Source of the DNA: Marimicrobium sp913061115
GTDB taxonomy: Bacteria; Pseudomonadota; Gammaproteobacteria; Pseudomonadales; Halieaceae
Length of the DNA stretch: 64,000 bases
Reading direction: 5' to 3'
Assembly: GCF_047729875.1 (NCBI RefSeq)
Contig: NZ_CP159826.1
Coordinates: 2,666,001-2,730,000 of the forward strand
The notes beneath the pieces are model-generated. The model was given only the letters and a program-made list of their open reading frames with translations, did no database searches and had not been told where the DNA came from. Positions 57,732-64,000 of this stretch are shown one piece after another. The position numbers and the translations under genes were made by a program. How positions within the stretch are numbered: position 1 is the first letter of the stretch; each line of letters starts with the position of its first letter.

Positions 57732-58175
57732 TTACCAGCATAAGGGTGTAGGCCCATCACCCGTTGCTGACTTAATTCCCATGGAATTCAGCTTCAACAT
57801 CCCACACAGACGATCTTCAGCCTGACTGAGTTGAGGAACAGCATATAGCATGTAGGCATATTCACTTGTCGTAAGATCGATAAGGTAGACCCTGCTCTCT
57901 GCTAGCACAGAAACCTCTTCCCCGTCAGGGCCAATGGCATAAGGACTAGTCAAAAAACCTAAACTCGAAAGAGTCTCCGCATAACGTTTGTGGTCGATAA
58001 AATATTGCTCCTGTCTAATCATAACGTCCAGTAATTCAGCTACACCCAGACTGCGCCGAGTATTGATGAGCTGTCGCTGATACGAGGGTAATGTCAGAAC
58101 CAGTAATATTGATACTATTGAGACCACAATGACGAGTTCAATCAGAGTGAAACCTTTATATCTCATGTTACTCAT
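57732..58175 (-). CDS. pilE: Type IV pilin-like protein PilE
   Basis: A 147-residue prepilin. The short leader ends GFTLIELVIVVSIVSILLVLTLPSY, with cleavage after Gly and Glu5 present. A C-terminal disulfide loop is likely between the Cys in DRLCGML and in TPLCW. It is the last gene of the minor-pilin operon and resembles PilE of Pseudomonas. ATG 58175 or ATG 58166 (MRYKGFTLIE) are both possible starts. It follows pilX by only 18 bases. Confidence 0.9.
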   Translation of the reverse strand: MSNMRYKGFTLIELVIVVSIVSILLVLTLPSYQRQLINTRRSLGVAELLDVMIRQEQYFIDHKRYAETLSSLGFLTSPYAIGPDGEEVSVLAESRVYLIDLTTSEYAYMLYAVPQLSQAEDRLCGMLKLNSMGIKSATGDGPTPLCW

Positions 58176-58193
58176 CAGTTTACGCGGGTGCGC

Positions 58194-58865
58194 CTATAAA
58201 GGATCAATGCCGGGCTCCCGCCAATAGGTCCGATATAACGTCCTCGCATGACTGGGCAATAGTGTGCTGATATCGGGCACGCCATCCCCGTCCATAGCAT
58301 ACCAATCGATGCCCTCGCCTGGCAGGGAAATAACATCGCCTACCAGTATCGCGCGCACAGCAACGCCCTGAACTACATGGGCACTACCGCGCCGTTTCCT
58401 ACTACCATCGACACGCACATCGACTTCAAAAATCGCTGCATCAAAAGTGCGACTGCTGAGCACTGTGGCCTGTGACGCCCTCATAGGAAAATCCTGCCAT
58501 AACAACGGATCTTGTCTGGTGATACGATAATCGATCTCGTAACCTTCAGATGTTGAAGCCGACACAGGTACCGGCAGAAGTCTGAACTCGCAATCAAGAA
58601 TCTTCGGGTCCAGCGGGCAATTTGAATGCCCCACCTCTGTATCGAGCAAGAAGTTATCGGGGCTTTGCGACAACTCATCAGCAATAGCCTCTGCTTTATG
58701 AAAGGCCTCCTCCAAAAACTGATCATTGGCAGCCATACGCAATTGCAGCAAGGCGGTGTGCATCGCCGTCGTCGAGATAACCGCAAGCATCAGCATAAAC
58801 ACCAGGGCGAGTATCAGTACACTCCCATGACTTGTCTTAATCGCGGTTTTCGGATGGCTCTTCAT
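58194..58865 (-). CDS. pilX: Minor pilin PilX
   Basis: A 223-residue minor pilin. The N-terminus KTSHGSVLILALVFMLMLAVISTTAMHTALLQLRMAANDQ has the G/S cleavage point and lacks Glu5, as in PilX of Pseudomonas. With PilV, PilW and FimU it primes pilus assembly at the tip. It starts 12 bases after the pilW stop. The C-terminal domain is poorly conserved, so the name rests on position and the N-terminus. Confidence 0.85.
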   Translation of the reverse strand: MKSHPKTAIKTSHGSVLILALVFMLMLAVISTTAMHTALLQLRMAANDQFLEEAFHKAEAIADELSQSPDNFLLDTEVGHSNCPLDPKILDCEFRLLPVPVSASTSEGYEIDYRITRQDPLLWQDFPMRASQATVLSSRTFDAAIFEVDVRVDGSRKRRGSAHVVQGVAVRAILVGDVISLPGEGIDWYAMDGDGVPDISTLLPSHARTLYRTYWREPGIDPL

Positions 58866-58877
58866 GGCTCTGCCATT

Positions 58878-59894
58878 TCAACCTAAAGGTTGGAGTCGAT
58901 TTCTAAGGAGAATTGATGAACTGATGACGCGCCTCAAGTAGAAATCGTGCCGGGGCGGCAGAATTTTCTGCCCCAGTGCATACGATTTTTGATCTTTATA
59001 CCCCGGAATCATACTAATACTGCGCAGCAATATATAAATTTTCGCCACAACGGCATGCTGCATTTCATCGCCAGTAGGGGCTGACTTATACTGGTTTGGA
59101 ACCCCATCGGCGTCAGTATCAATACCAAACTCGAACTGCAGATCTTCCACCCCCTCTACTAGGCACCGTGAAGTCATCTTGTCGCCAGCAAGTGTCTCCA
59201 TACAGAGTGTCGGAATGGCGTCGCCCTGAGAATCAGGTTCAGAATAGCTGCGGATAAAGAAAATCCTGGATACCGCCTCCCAGTAGCTAAGTGAAGGCAC
59301 GGCTATAGAGGGATCAAGCAAATCGATAGGACGCAGCTTTTCCCACTCAGCCGAACCACCTAACACCAATCGGAAATACCAGACTTCACCTGTAGACGCG
59401 GTCAGGCCATCAGCGACGACTCCACGACGCAAGCTGGCATTAACCGCCGTGCGCTTGATCGCCAACAGGTCTGTATTGATCTGTATAGCGGTGCTATCTA
59501 AACAGGTAAATGCTGTGGAATTTTGGGAAACAGGTACAGAATTTCCAGGATAATCGTTTACGAACTCCAATGCGTTTTCTACGTCCAGAGCCCAATTCTG
59601 ATGACTACAATCCCCACCCACTGACACTGGGACAACCCCGTCCATTGAGGGAACACCTGCATAAAAGCCTACCATCGCCAGCTCTCGTGACAGTAGACGC
59701 ATCGCATAACGTCCGTTTTCCTGCATTTGCGCCATCTGCTCGTCGTAAAAGGCATTCCGCTTAGCACCTAGATAAGTACTGACAAACCCCGCACTAAGGA
59801 TGACTCCCAATAACATTGACACCATCAGTTCAACCAAAGAAAAGCCTCGCCCTGAAGCACAGCCAAATGTTCGCTTATGACGAGCCATGCTCAA
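58878..59894 (-). CDS. pilW: Minor pilin PilW
   Basis: A 338-residue minor pilin. The prepilin motif SGRGFSLVELMVSMLLGVILSAGFVSTYLGAKR includes Glu5, and ENGRYAMRLLSRELAMVGFYAGVP is the PilW signature. Its start overlaps the pilV stop by 4 bases (ATGA). It is predicted to form part of the pilus-tip priming complex. Confidence 0.9.
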   Translation of the reverse strand: MSMARHKRTFGCASGRGFSLVELMVSMLLGVILSAGFVSTYLGAKRNAFYDEQMAQMQENGRYAMRLLSRELAMVGFYAGVPSMDGVVPVSVGGDCSHQNWALDVENALEFVNDYPGNSVPVSQNSTAFTCLDSTAIQINTDLLAIKRTAVNASLRRGVVADGLTASTGEVWYFRLVLGGSAEWEKLRPIDLLDPSIAVPSLSYWEAVSRIFFIRSYSEPDSQGDAIPTLCMETLAGDKMTSRCLVEGVEDLQFEFGIDTDADGVPNQYKSAPTGDEMQHAVVAKIYILLRSISMIPGYKDQKSYALGQKILPPRHDFYLRRVISSSILLRNRLQPLG

Positions 59895-60526
59895 CGTCTT
59901 CCTATGTAGGTGGAAATCATGAGCTGTCGTCGCTGTAATGTGTCGTCATTGGATCCATTCGGTGTTGCCTCGGAGCCAATATCATCAGCCCCGCAGGTCA
60001 ATGGTGTTGGTTGATGGACAACCGAGGAAACAAGCCAACTTATGGTCACAGCCACTTCGCCATCATCAGTTGAGATACAGGCCCGAGGTGATACCAGCCC
60101 ACCTGAGCTAGCACCATTACGCTGCCCTGAAAGCCCTAACAGGTTCGACTCCCACTGCCATAGATCAAACGCTGCAAGTTGTAGCGCAGTACAAGTAGAG
60201 ATATCGCAATTAGCGTTTGGCAGTGGAAGTAGCTGTGTAGTGTCCCCGATTGCCAGCGCTCGATAAGCCTCAAGTTGTCCAGAATTTGTTCGCATATGCT
60301 CAACAATATCGCGTCCCAATGCCGTTGCAGTCGAACGCTGGCTCGCCTCGTGAACCACTTTCTTTGCCACCAATTGTGCTGACATAAGACCCATCATTCC
60401 TGTCGAAAAAACCAACAGTGCCAGCAGATACTCCAGCATGCCCATGCCGCTCTCGACAGACACCGCATAATTGGCCTGCGCTTTGGCGCGGCCTATCGGC
60501 GATTCATGCAAAGGGCTATCGCCCAT
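59891..60526 (-). CDS. pilV: Minor pilin PilV
   Basis: A 211-residue minor pilin. The N-terminal stretch SVESGMGMLEYLLALLVFSTGMMGLMSAQ carries the prepilin cleavage (after the Gly of SGM) with Glu5 and the PilV pattern of a hydrophobic helix followed by a Lys-rich stretch. The leader is about 27 residues, longer than usual. ATG 60526 overlaps the fimT stop (TGATG). It is coupled to pilW. Confidence 0.87.
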   Translation of the reverse strand: MGDSPLHESPIGRAKAQANYAVSVESGMGMLEYLLALLVFSTGMMGLMSAQLVAKKVVHEASQRSTATALGRDIVEHMRTNSGQLEAYRALAIGDTTQLLPLPNANCDISTCTALQLAAFDLWQWESNLLGLSGQRNGASSGGLVSPRACISTDDGEVAVTISWLVSSVVHQPTPLTCGADDIGSEATPNGSNDDTLQRRQLMISTYIGRR

Positions 60527-61116
60527 CAGACAACAGGACATTCCCCCCAACCTCCTTTCAAGCGCGCCCTACCCACGATATTGATCACAATACTCAGCGG
60601 CTGCACACGCGCATCGCTCGGAGGACAGAACAACAACGTGCGATTGCTGTGGGAGGACCCGCTGGGGAGGTAGTTAATTAATTTAAAAGCCGCTCTGGTG
60701 CCACTGCGATTGGTTAGCTGGTAGCCAGGCGGTAAACCCTCAAACACCTGGAGCACTTCGTCAGTACCTGCGTCGACAACCTTGTCCTTATCAGCATTAG
60801 CAAACACAATCCAGCCATCGACATAGGTACCTGAGCATTGAACTTTTCCGGTAACGGCCATCGCTGAAGGGCAGATACTGACGGGGCTGTTCCTCATAAC
60901 CGCCTCACTGCGCGCCAGATTGATCGCACGCAGGAAGCGAATCGACTCAGAGCGCAAGCGATTACCTTGCAACAGGTCCTGCATTAAGGGGGCACTTAGA
61001 GACAGCGTAATCGCAATCACCATCAGCACGATCACCAATTCGATCAGGGTAAGCCCCCTGAAGCGACCATAAAGCGACACCTTCTCCACCGCATTTCTCC
61101 TTTTGAGAACAAGCAT
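60526..61116 (-). CDS. fimT: Type IV pilus minor pilin FimT/FimU (GspH type)
   Basis: A 196-residue prepilin with the motif RFRGLTLIELVIVLMVIAITLSLSAPLMQDLLQGNRL and a C-terminal GspH/FimT domain (SEAVMRNSPVSICPSAMAVTGKV; ANADKDKVVDAGTDEVLQVFEG). FimU and FimT share this family, and the call between them is not certain; in this position FimU would be the Pseudomonas equivalent. It opens the operon fimT-pilV-pilW-pilX-pilE. The next gene upstream is ispH, 98 bases away. Confidence 0.88.
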   Translation of the reverse strand: MLVLKRRNAVEKVSLYGRFRGLTLIELVIVLMVIAITLSLSAPLMQDLLQGNRLRSESIRFLRAINLARSEAVMRNSPVSICPSAMAVTGKVQCSGTYVDGWIVFANADKDKVVDAGTDEVLQVFEGLPPGYQLTNRSGTRAAFKLINYLPSGSSHSNRTLLFCPPSDARVQPLSIVINIVGRARLKGGWGECPVV

Positions 61117-61214
61117 AGGAATACAGTAAAAAAGATGCCAGCTGTTGGCGACTTTTGCCGGAAAAGGACGTCATTGGATGCCCGAGAGGGCTGATAAACG
61201 AGTTTTAGGCCGCT

Positions 61215-62165
61215 CTAGATATTGGTTGCGTCGATGCGCAATTCACGCGGCAACGAGAATGTAATGTGCTCGGCGCGCCCTGCCAACTCTACCGCGGGGT
61301 CAGCACCAAGGGCAATCAGACCGTCGAGCACTTCCTGCACCAATACCTCCGGGGCAGAAGCACCGGCGGTCACCCCGACACACGACTTACCTTGCAACCA
61401 GGCGGGGTCTATGTCGTCGGCACCATCCAGAAGATACGCCTCTACACCCATGCGCTCAGCCAACTCCCGTAATCGATTGGAATTGGAACTGTTAGGCGAG
61501 CCCACCACCAGCACGAGATCGCATTTAGCTGCGAGCGCTTTCACCGCGTCCTGACGATTCTGCGTGGCATAGCATATGTCGTCTTTTCGTGGTCCTTCAA
61601 TACTCGGATAGCGCGCTCGAAGGGTGTCAATCACCTTCGCGGTGTCATCCACCGACAGTGTTGTCTGGGTCACATAGGACAATTTATCCGGGTTTTTGAC
61701 CTGCAGCAATGAGGCCTGTTCATCATCTTCCACCAGGTAGATGTCACCACCGGCGCTGCGATCATATTGTCCCATCGTCCCCTCGACCTCGGGGTGCCCA
61801 CGATGACCGATCAGGACACACTCTCGACCCTGAAGGCTATAGCCAACCACTTCAACATGCACCTTGGTTACCAGCGGGCAAGTGGCATCAAACACCTTGA
61901 GCAATCGCTGCGCCGCTTCCTTGCGCACCGCTTGAGACACGCCATGAGCACTGAAAATGACAATGCAGTCATCAGGCACTTCGTCTAAATCATCGACGAA
62001 TATAGCTCCACGCGCTCGTAGATCATCGACTACAAACTTATTATGAACGACCTCATGCCGCACATAAATAGGGGCACCAAAAACCTCCAGCGCTCGATTG
62101 ACAATATCAATTGCACGATCTACCCCAGCGCAAAAGCCACGCGGATTCGCCAAACGAATTTCCAT
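61215..62165 (-). CDS. ispH: 4-hydroxy-3-methylbut-2-enyl diphosphate reductase
   Basis: A 316-residue [4Fe-4S] enzyme that gives IPP and DMAPP at the end of the non-mevalonate isoprenoid path. The cluster cysteines are Cys12 in ANPRGFCAGVDRAI, Cys96 in DATCPLVTKVH and a third in KSCVGVTAGASAPE. VVGSPNSSNSNRL and SAHGVS bind substrate. ATG 62165 is clear. It lies downstream of fkpB and lspA, as in E. coli (ileS-lspA-fkpB-ispH). Confidence 0.96.
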   Translation of the reverse strand: MEIRLANPRGFCAGVDRAIDIVNRALEVFGAPIYVRHEVVHNKFVVDDLRARGAIFVDDLDEVPDDCIVIFSAHGVSQAVRKEAAQRLLKVFDATCPLVTKVHVEVVGYSLQGRECVLIGHRGHPEVEGTMGQYDRSAGGDIYLVEDDEQASLLQVKNPDKLSYVTQTTLSVDDTAKVIDTLRARYPSIEGPRKDDICYATQNRQDAVKALAAKCDLVLVVGSPNSSNSNRLRELAERMGVEAYLLDGADDIDPAWLQGKSCVGVTAGASAPEVLVQEVLDGLIALGADPAVELAGRAEHITFSLPRELRIDATNI

Positions 62166-62241
62166 TACCCCACATCTCTCCTGAAAAACAACTCACCTAT
62201 GTCTATTTAAGAACAGGGTCTCCACATTGAACCCTGCTACT

Positions 62242-62691
62242 CTAGTGTATTTCCTCGGGCACGACCCGGTGAATGATGACATCAAACAGAATATTACGAC
62301 CAGACAGTGGATGATTGAAATCTACCGTCACCTCGTCGTCATCAAAAGCGATAATCATACCGGGCAATTCACCCCCGCTGGCATCGGCAAACGAAAATAT
62401 AAGGCCGATTTCCAAATCCGCGTCGTCATCAAATTGCTTACGTGGCACATACTGTACGTTATTGTTATTGGGCTGACCAAACGCATTTTCCGGCGGCACA
62501 ACAAACATCTGCCTCTCACCTGGAGCCATGCCAAACAACAAGCGTTCGAACCCAGGCAACAAGCTGCCATCACCGATGACAAGCTGAACCGAGTCCCCGC
62601 CAAAATTGGTGTCCACCTCTGAGCCATCCTCCAAACTGACCGAGAAGTTCAAGTAAACTCGAGTTCCTTCACTTACGGTTACCTGCGTCAT
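62242..62691 (-). CDS. fkpB: FKBP-type peptidyl-prolyl isomerase FkpB (SlpA)
   Basis: A 149-residue SlpA-type isomerase. The N-terminal FKBP part (VYLNFSVSLEDGSEVDTNFGGDSVQLVIGDGSLLPGFERLLFGM) is interrupted by the insert-in-flap domain (AFGQPNNNNVQYVPRKQFD), and the end VDFNHPLSGRNILFDVIIHRV is typical. Such proteins are chaperones and isomerases. It overlaps the end of lspA by 4 bases, so the genes are coupled. Confidence 0.92.
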   Translation of the reverse strand: MTQVTVSEGTRVYLNFSVSLEDGSEVDTNFGGDSVQLVIGDGSLLPGFERLLFGMAPGERQMFVVPPENAFGQPNNNNVQYVPRKQFDDDADLEIGLIFSFADASGGELPGMIIAFDDDEVTVDFNHPLSGRNILFDVIIHRVVPEEIH

Positions 62692-63197
62692 TGATCCGCC
62701 TTCTGTTCACCCAAAACGGGTTTGTCCCGGTTCAAGAAGCTGTCCAGCAACATGCCAACTGCCCCTAGTGATATAGCCGCATCGGCGATGTTAAAGGCGG
62801 GAAAATAACGGCCCTCGTAGTGGGCCGAAACAAAGTCCACCACATAACCCAATGCGACACGATCCCACAGGTTACCCAAAGCGCCTCCCAGAATCATGCC
62901 AAGACTTACTGCCAGCAGCAACTGGCCCCGCGGCATGAGATATAGCCAGACGGCCAATACGGCGCTTATCCCGATCGCAGCGGCACTAAAAAAATAGCGC
63001 TGCCAACCGCCGGCATCACTTAAAAAACTGAAGGCCGCCCCAGCATTGTGCTGTAACGTAAAGTTCAGCCACCAGAACACAGGCACCGGCTGCCCGTACT
63101 CAAGGCCGTTGCTCGCGAGACCTTTGGTGTACTGGTCCAACAGAATGATAACCAGTGCCAAACCAAACCATGGCAAAGAGGAAATTCCGTTACGCAT
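62688..63197 (-). CDS. lspA: Lipoprotein signal peptidase
   Basis: A 169-residue inner-membrane aspartic protease that cleaves lipoprotein signal peptides. Four helices are seen, with DQYTKGL, NAGAAFSFL, GALGNLWDRV and the catalytic Asp pair in VVDFVSAHY and FNIADAAIS. ATG 63197 overlaps the ileS end by 8 bases; the open frame continuing to 63314 lies inside ileS and is not used. Confidence 0.94.
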   Translation of the reverse strand: MRNGISSLPWFGLALVIILLDQYTKGLASNGLEYGQPVPVFWWLNFTLQHNAGAAFSFLSDAGGWQRYFFSAAAIGISAVLAVWLYLMPRGQLLLAVSLGMILGGALGNLWDRVALGYVVDFVSAHYEGRYFPAFNIADAAISLGAVGMLLDSFLNRDKPVLGEQKADQ

Positions 63198-64000
63198 ACT
63201 GACGTTGCTCCCCTTCACCATCAATGTTGTCGACACAACGGTCGCACAAGGTCGGATGCAGCGCACTATTGCCGAGAGTCGGACTGCGATGCCAACAGCG
63301 CTCACATTTCTCATCTTCGACGACGGCGATCTGTATACGCAGAGCGGGAAGATCGGTGCTCATTGCATCAGAATCGGCAGCGCTCAAAGGCATCAATGTT
63401 GCGGAGGAAGTGATTAATACAAACCGCAATTCGTCCCCCAATGCCTGCAAGCTCTCGTTTAACTCAGCGGAGCAATACAGTGTCACTGCAGCATCCAGTG
63501 AGCCCCGCAACACGCCCGCGGCACGCTGCGACTCCATGGCCTTGTTAACCGCGGTGCGAACCAAAATCAACTGCTGCCAAAAATCTTCTCCCATCGCCTC
63601 ATCGGCTGAAAGTTTTTGTAAATCATCGCTCCATAGCGCCAGCATTACCGACGGCCCTCGTTCTCCCGGCAGATTCTCCCAGATCTCTTCCGCCGTAAAA
63701 CTGAGTATGGGTGCGATCCAACGCACCAGCGCCTCAGAGATATGGTACATCGCGGTTTGAGCAGAGCGCCTAGCTAAGCTGTCCGATTGCGTGGTGTAAA
63801 GGCGGTCTTTGATAACATCCAGATAAAAACCCCCTAAATCATTAGCACAAAAATTGTGCAGCATCTGATAGACCTGATGGAAATTATAGCTGCGATAGGC
63901 CTCCACCAACTCTTGCTGCAACTGCGCTGCTCTGTCCACCGCCCAGCGGTCGAGGGACAGCATGTCAGAAAAACACAGCACATCCGCGCCTGGATCGAAA
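63190..64000 (-). CDS. ileS: Isoleucyl-tRNA synthetase, C-terminal part (partial)
   Basis: The gene continues beyond the right edge; only the last 270 residues are present, in frame from FDPGADVLCFSDMLSLDRWAVDRAAQL at the edge. They cover the anticodon-binding domain and the C-terminal zinc finger (CERCWHRS...CDRCVDNI), which ends GEGEQRQYA. This is the E. coli-type enzyme with the C-terminal zinc site. It is followed by lspA with an overlap. Confidence 0.94.
   Translation of the reverse strand, partial: FDPGADVLCFSDMLSLDRWAVDRAAQLQQELVEAYRSYNFHQVYQMLHNFCANDLGGFYLDVIKDRLYTTQSDSLARRSAQTAMYHISEALVRWIAPILSFTAEEIWENLPGERGPSVMLALWSDDLQKLSADEAMGEDFWQQLILVRTAVNKAMESQRAAGVLRGSLDAAVTLYCSAELNESLQALGDELRFVLITSSATLMPLSAADSDAMSTDLPALRIQIAVVEDEKCERCWHRSPTLGNSALHPTLCDRCVDNIDGEGEQRQYA

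Overview
The window is a 64 kb piece of a free-living gammaproteobacterial chromosome. Gene content and order closely follow Pseudomonas-type chromosomes: wrbA/yfgD/yihY/tlpA, hda/DUF2066/purM/purN, dcd/mrp/metG, rnf/rsx, holD/rimI, ilv/pssA, and clpB/pgeF/rluD/bamD/nadE/pilSR/minor pilins/ispH/fkpB/lspA/ileS. The 16S gene and the Rnf complex fit a marine member of the Pseudomonadales/Cellvibrionales side of the class, but I cannot name a genus from reading alone. I see no phage, insertion sequence, plasmid gene, CRISPR array or defence system.

Layout. 1-5.2 kb: tail of an RND efflux pump, sppA, a three-gene operon (yfgD-wrbA-DUF2069), a yihY gene broken by a one-base frameshift, and a TlpA-like lipoprotein. 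5.2-15.1 kb: cysK; an operon of quinone oxidoreductase, MFS transporter and GNAT acetyltransferase; a DEAD-box helicase; prlC; a divergent pair of an unusual pyruvoyl-tetrahydropterin-synthase-like protein and a short-chain dehydrogenase; and an omega-amidase. 15.1-22.5 kb: hda, DUF2066, purM-purN, dcd, mrp and metG. 22.6-28.3 kb: the complete six-gene rsx/rnf electron transport operon. 28.3-33 kb: holD-rimI-hypothetical, a glycosyltransferase, and a repeat-rich secreted lipoprotein.

33.1-38.9 kb: a complete rRNA operon on the minus strand (16S, tRNA-Ile, tRNA-Ala, 23S, 5S) with promoter, boxA elements and terminator. 39.3-40.4 kb: a lone phytanoyl-CoA-dioxygenase-like gene in AT-richer DNA flanked by non-coding stretches. 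40.8-46.5 kb: branched-chain amino acid genes: ilvY and pssA on one strand, divergent ilvC of the long class II type, and a convergent ilvB-ilvH operon. 47-54.6 kb: DUF4124 protein, clpB, pgeF, rluD, bamD and nadE. 54.7-61.1 kb: the PilS/PilR two-component system facing a minor-pilin operon (fimT-pilV-pilW-pilX-pilE) that lacks pilY1. 61.2-64 kb: ispH, fkpB, lspA and the 3' end of ileS.

Most of the window is ordinary housekeeping DNA. The places most worth a second look are the pterin-synthase-like protein that keeps its zinc site but appears to lack the usual catalytic residues and is divergent to an SDR gene, the pilY1-less pilin operon, the G-run frameshift in yihY, the 25-codon ORF that overlaps the omega-amidase start, and the isolated dioxygenase beside the rRNA operon. 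No clear new multi-gene system was found.
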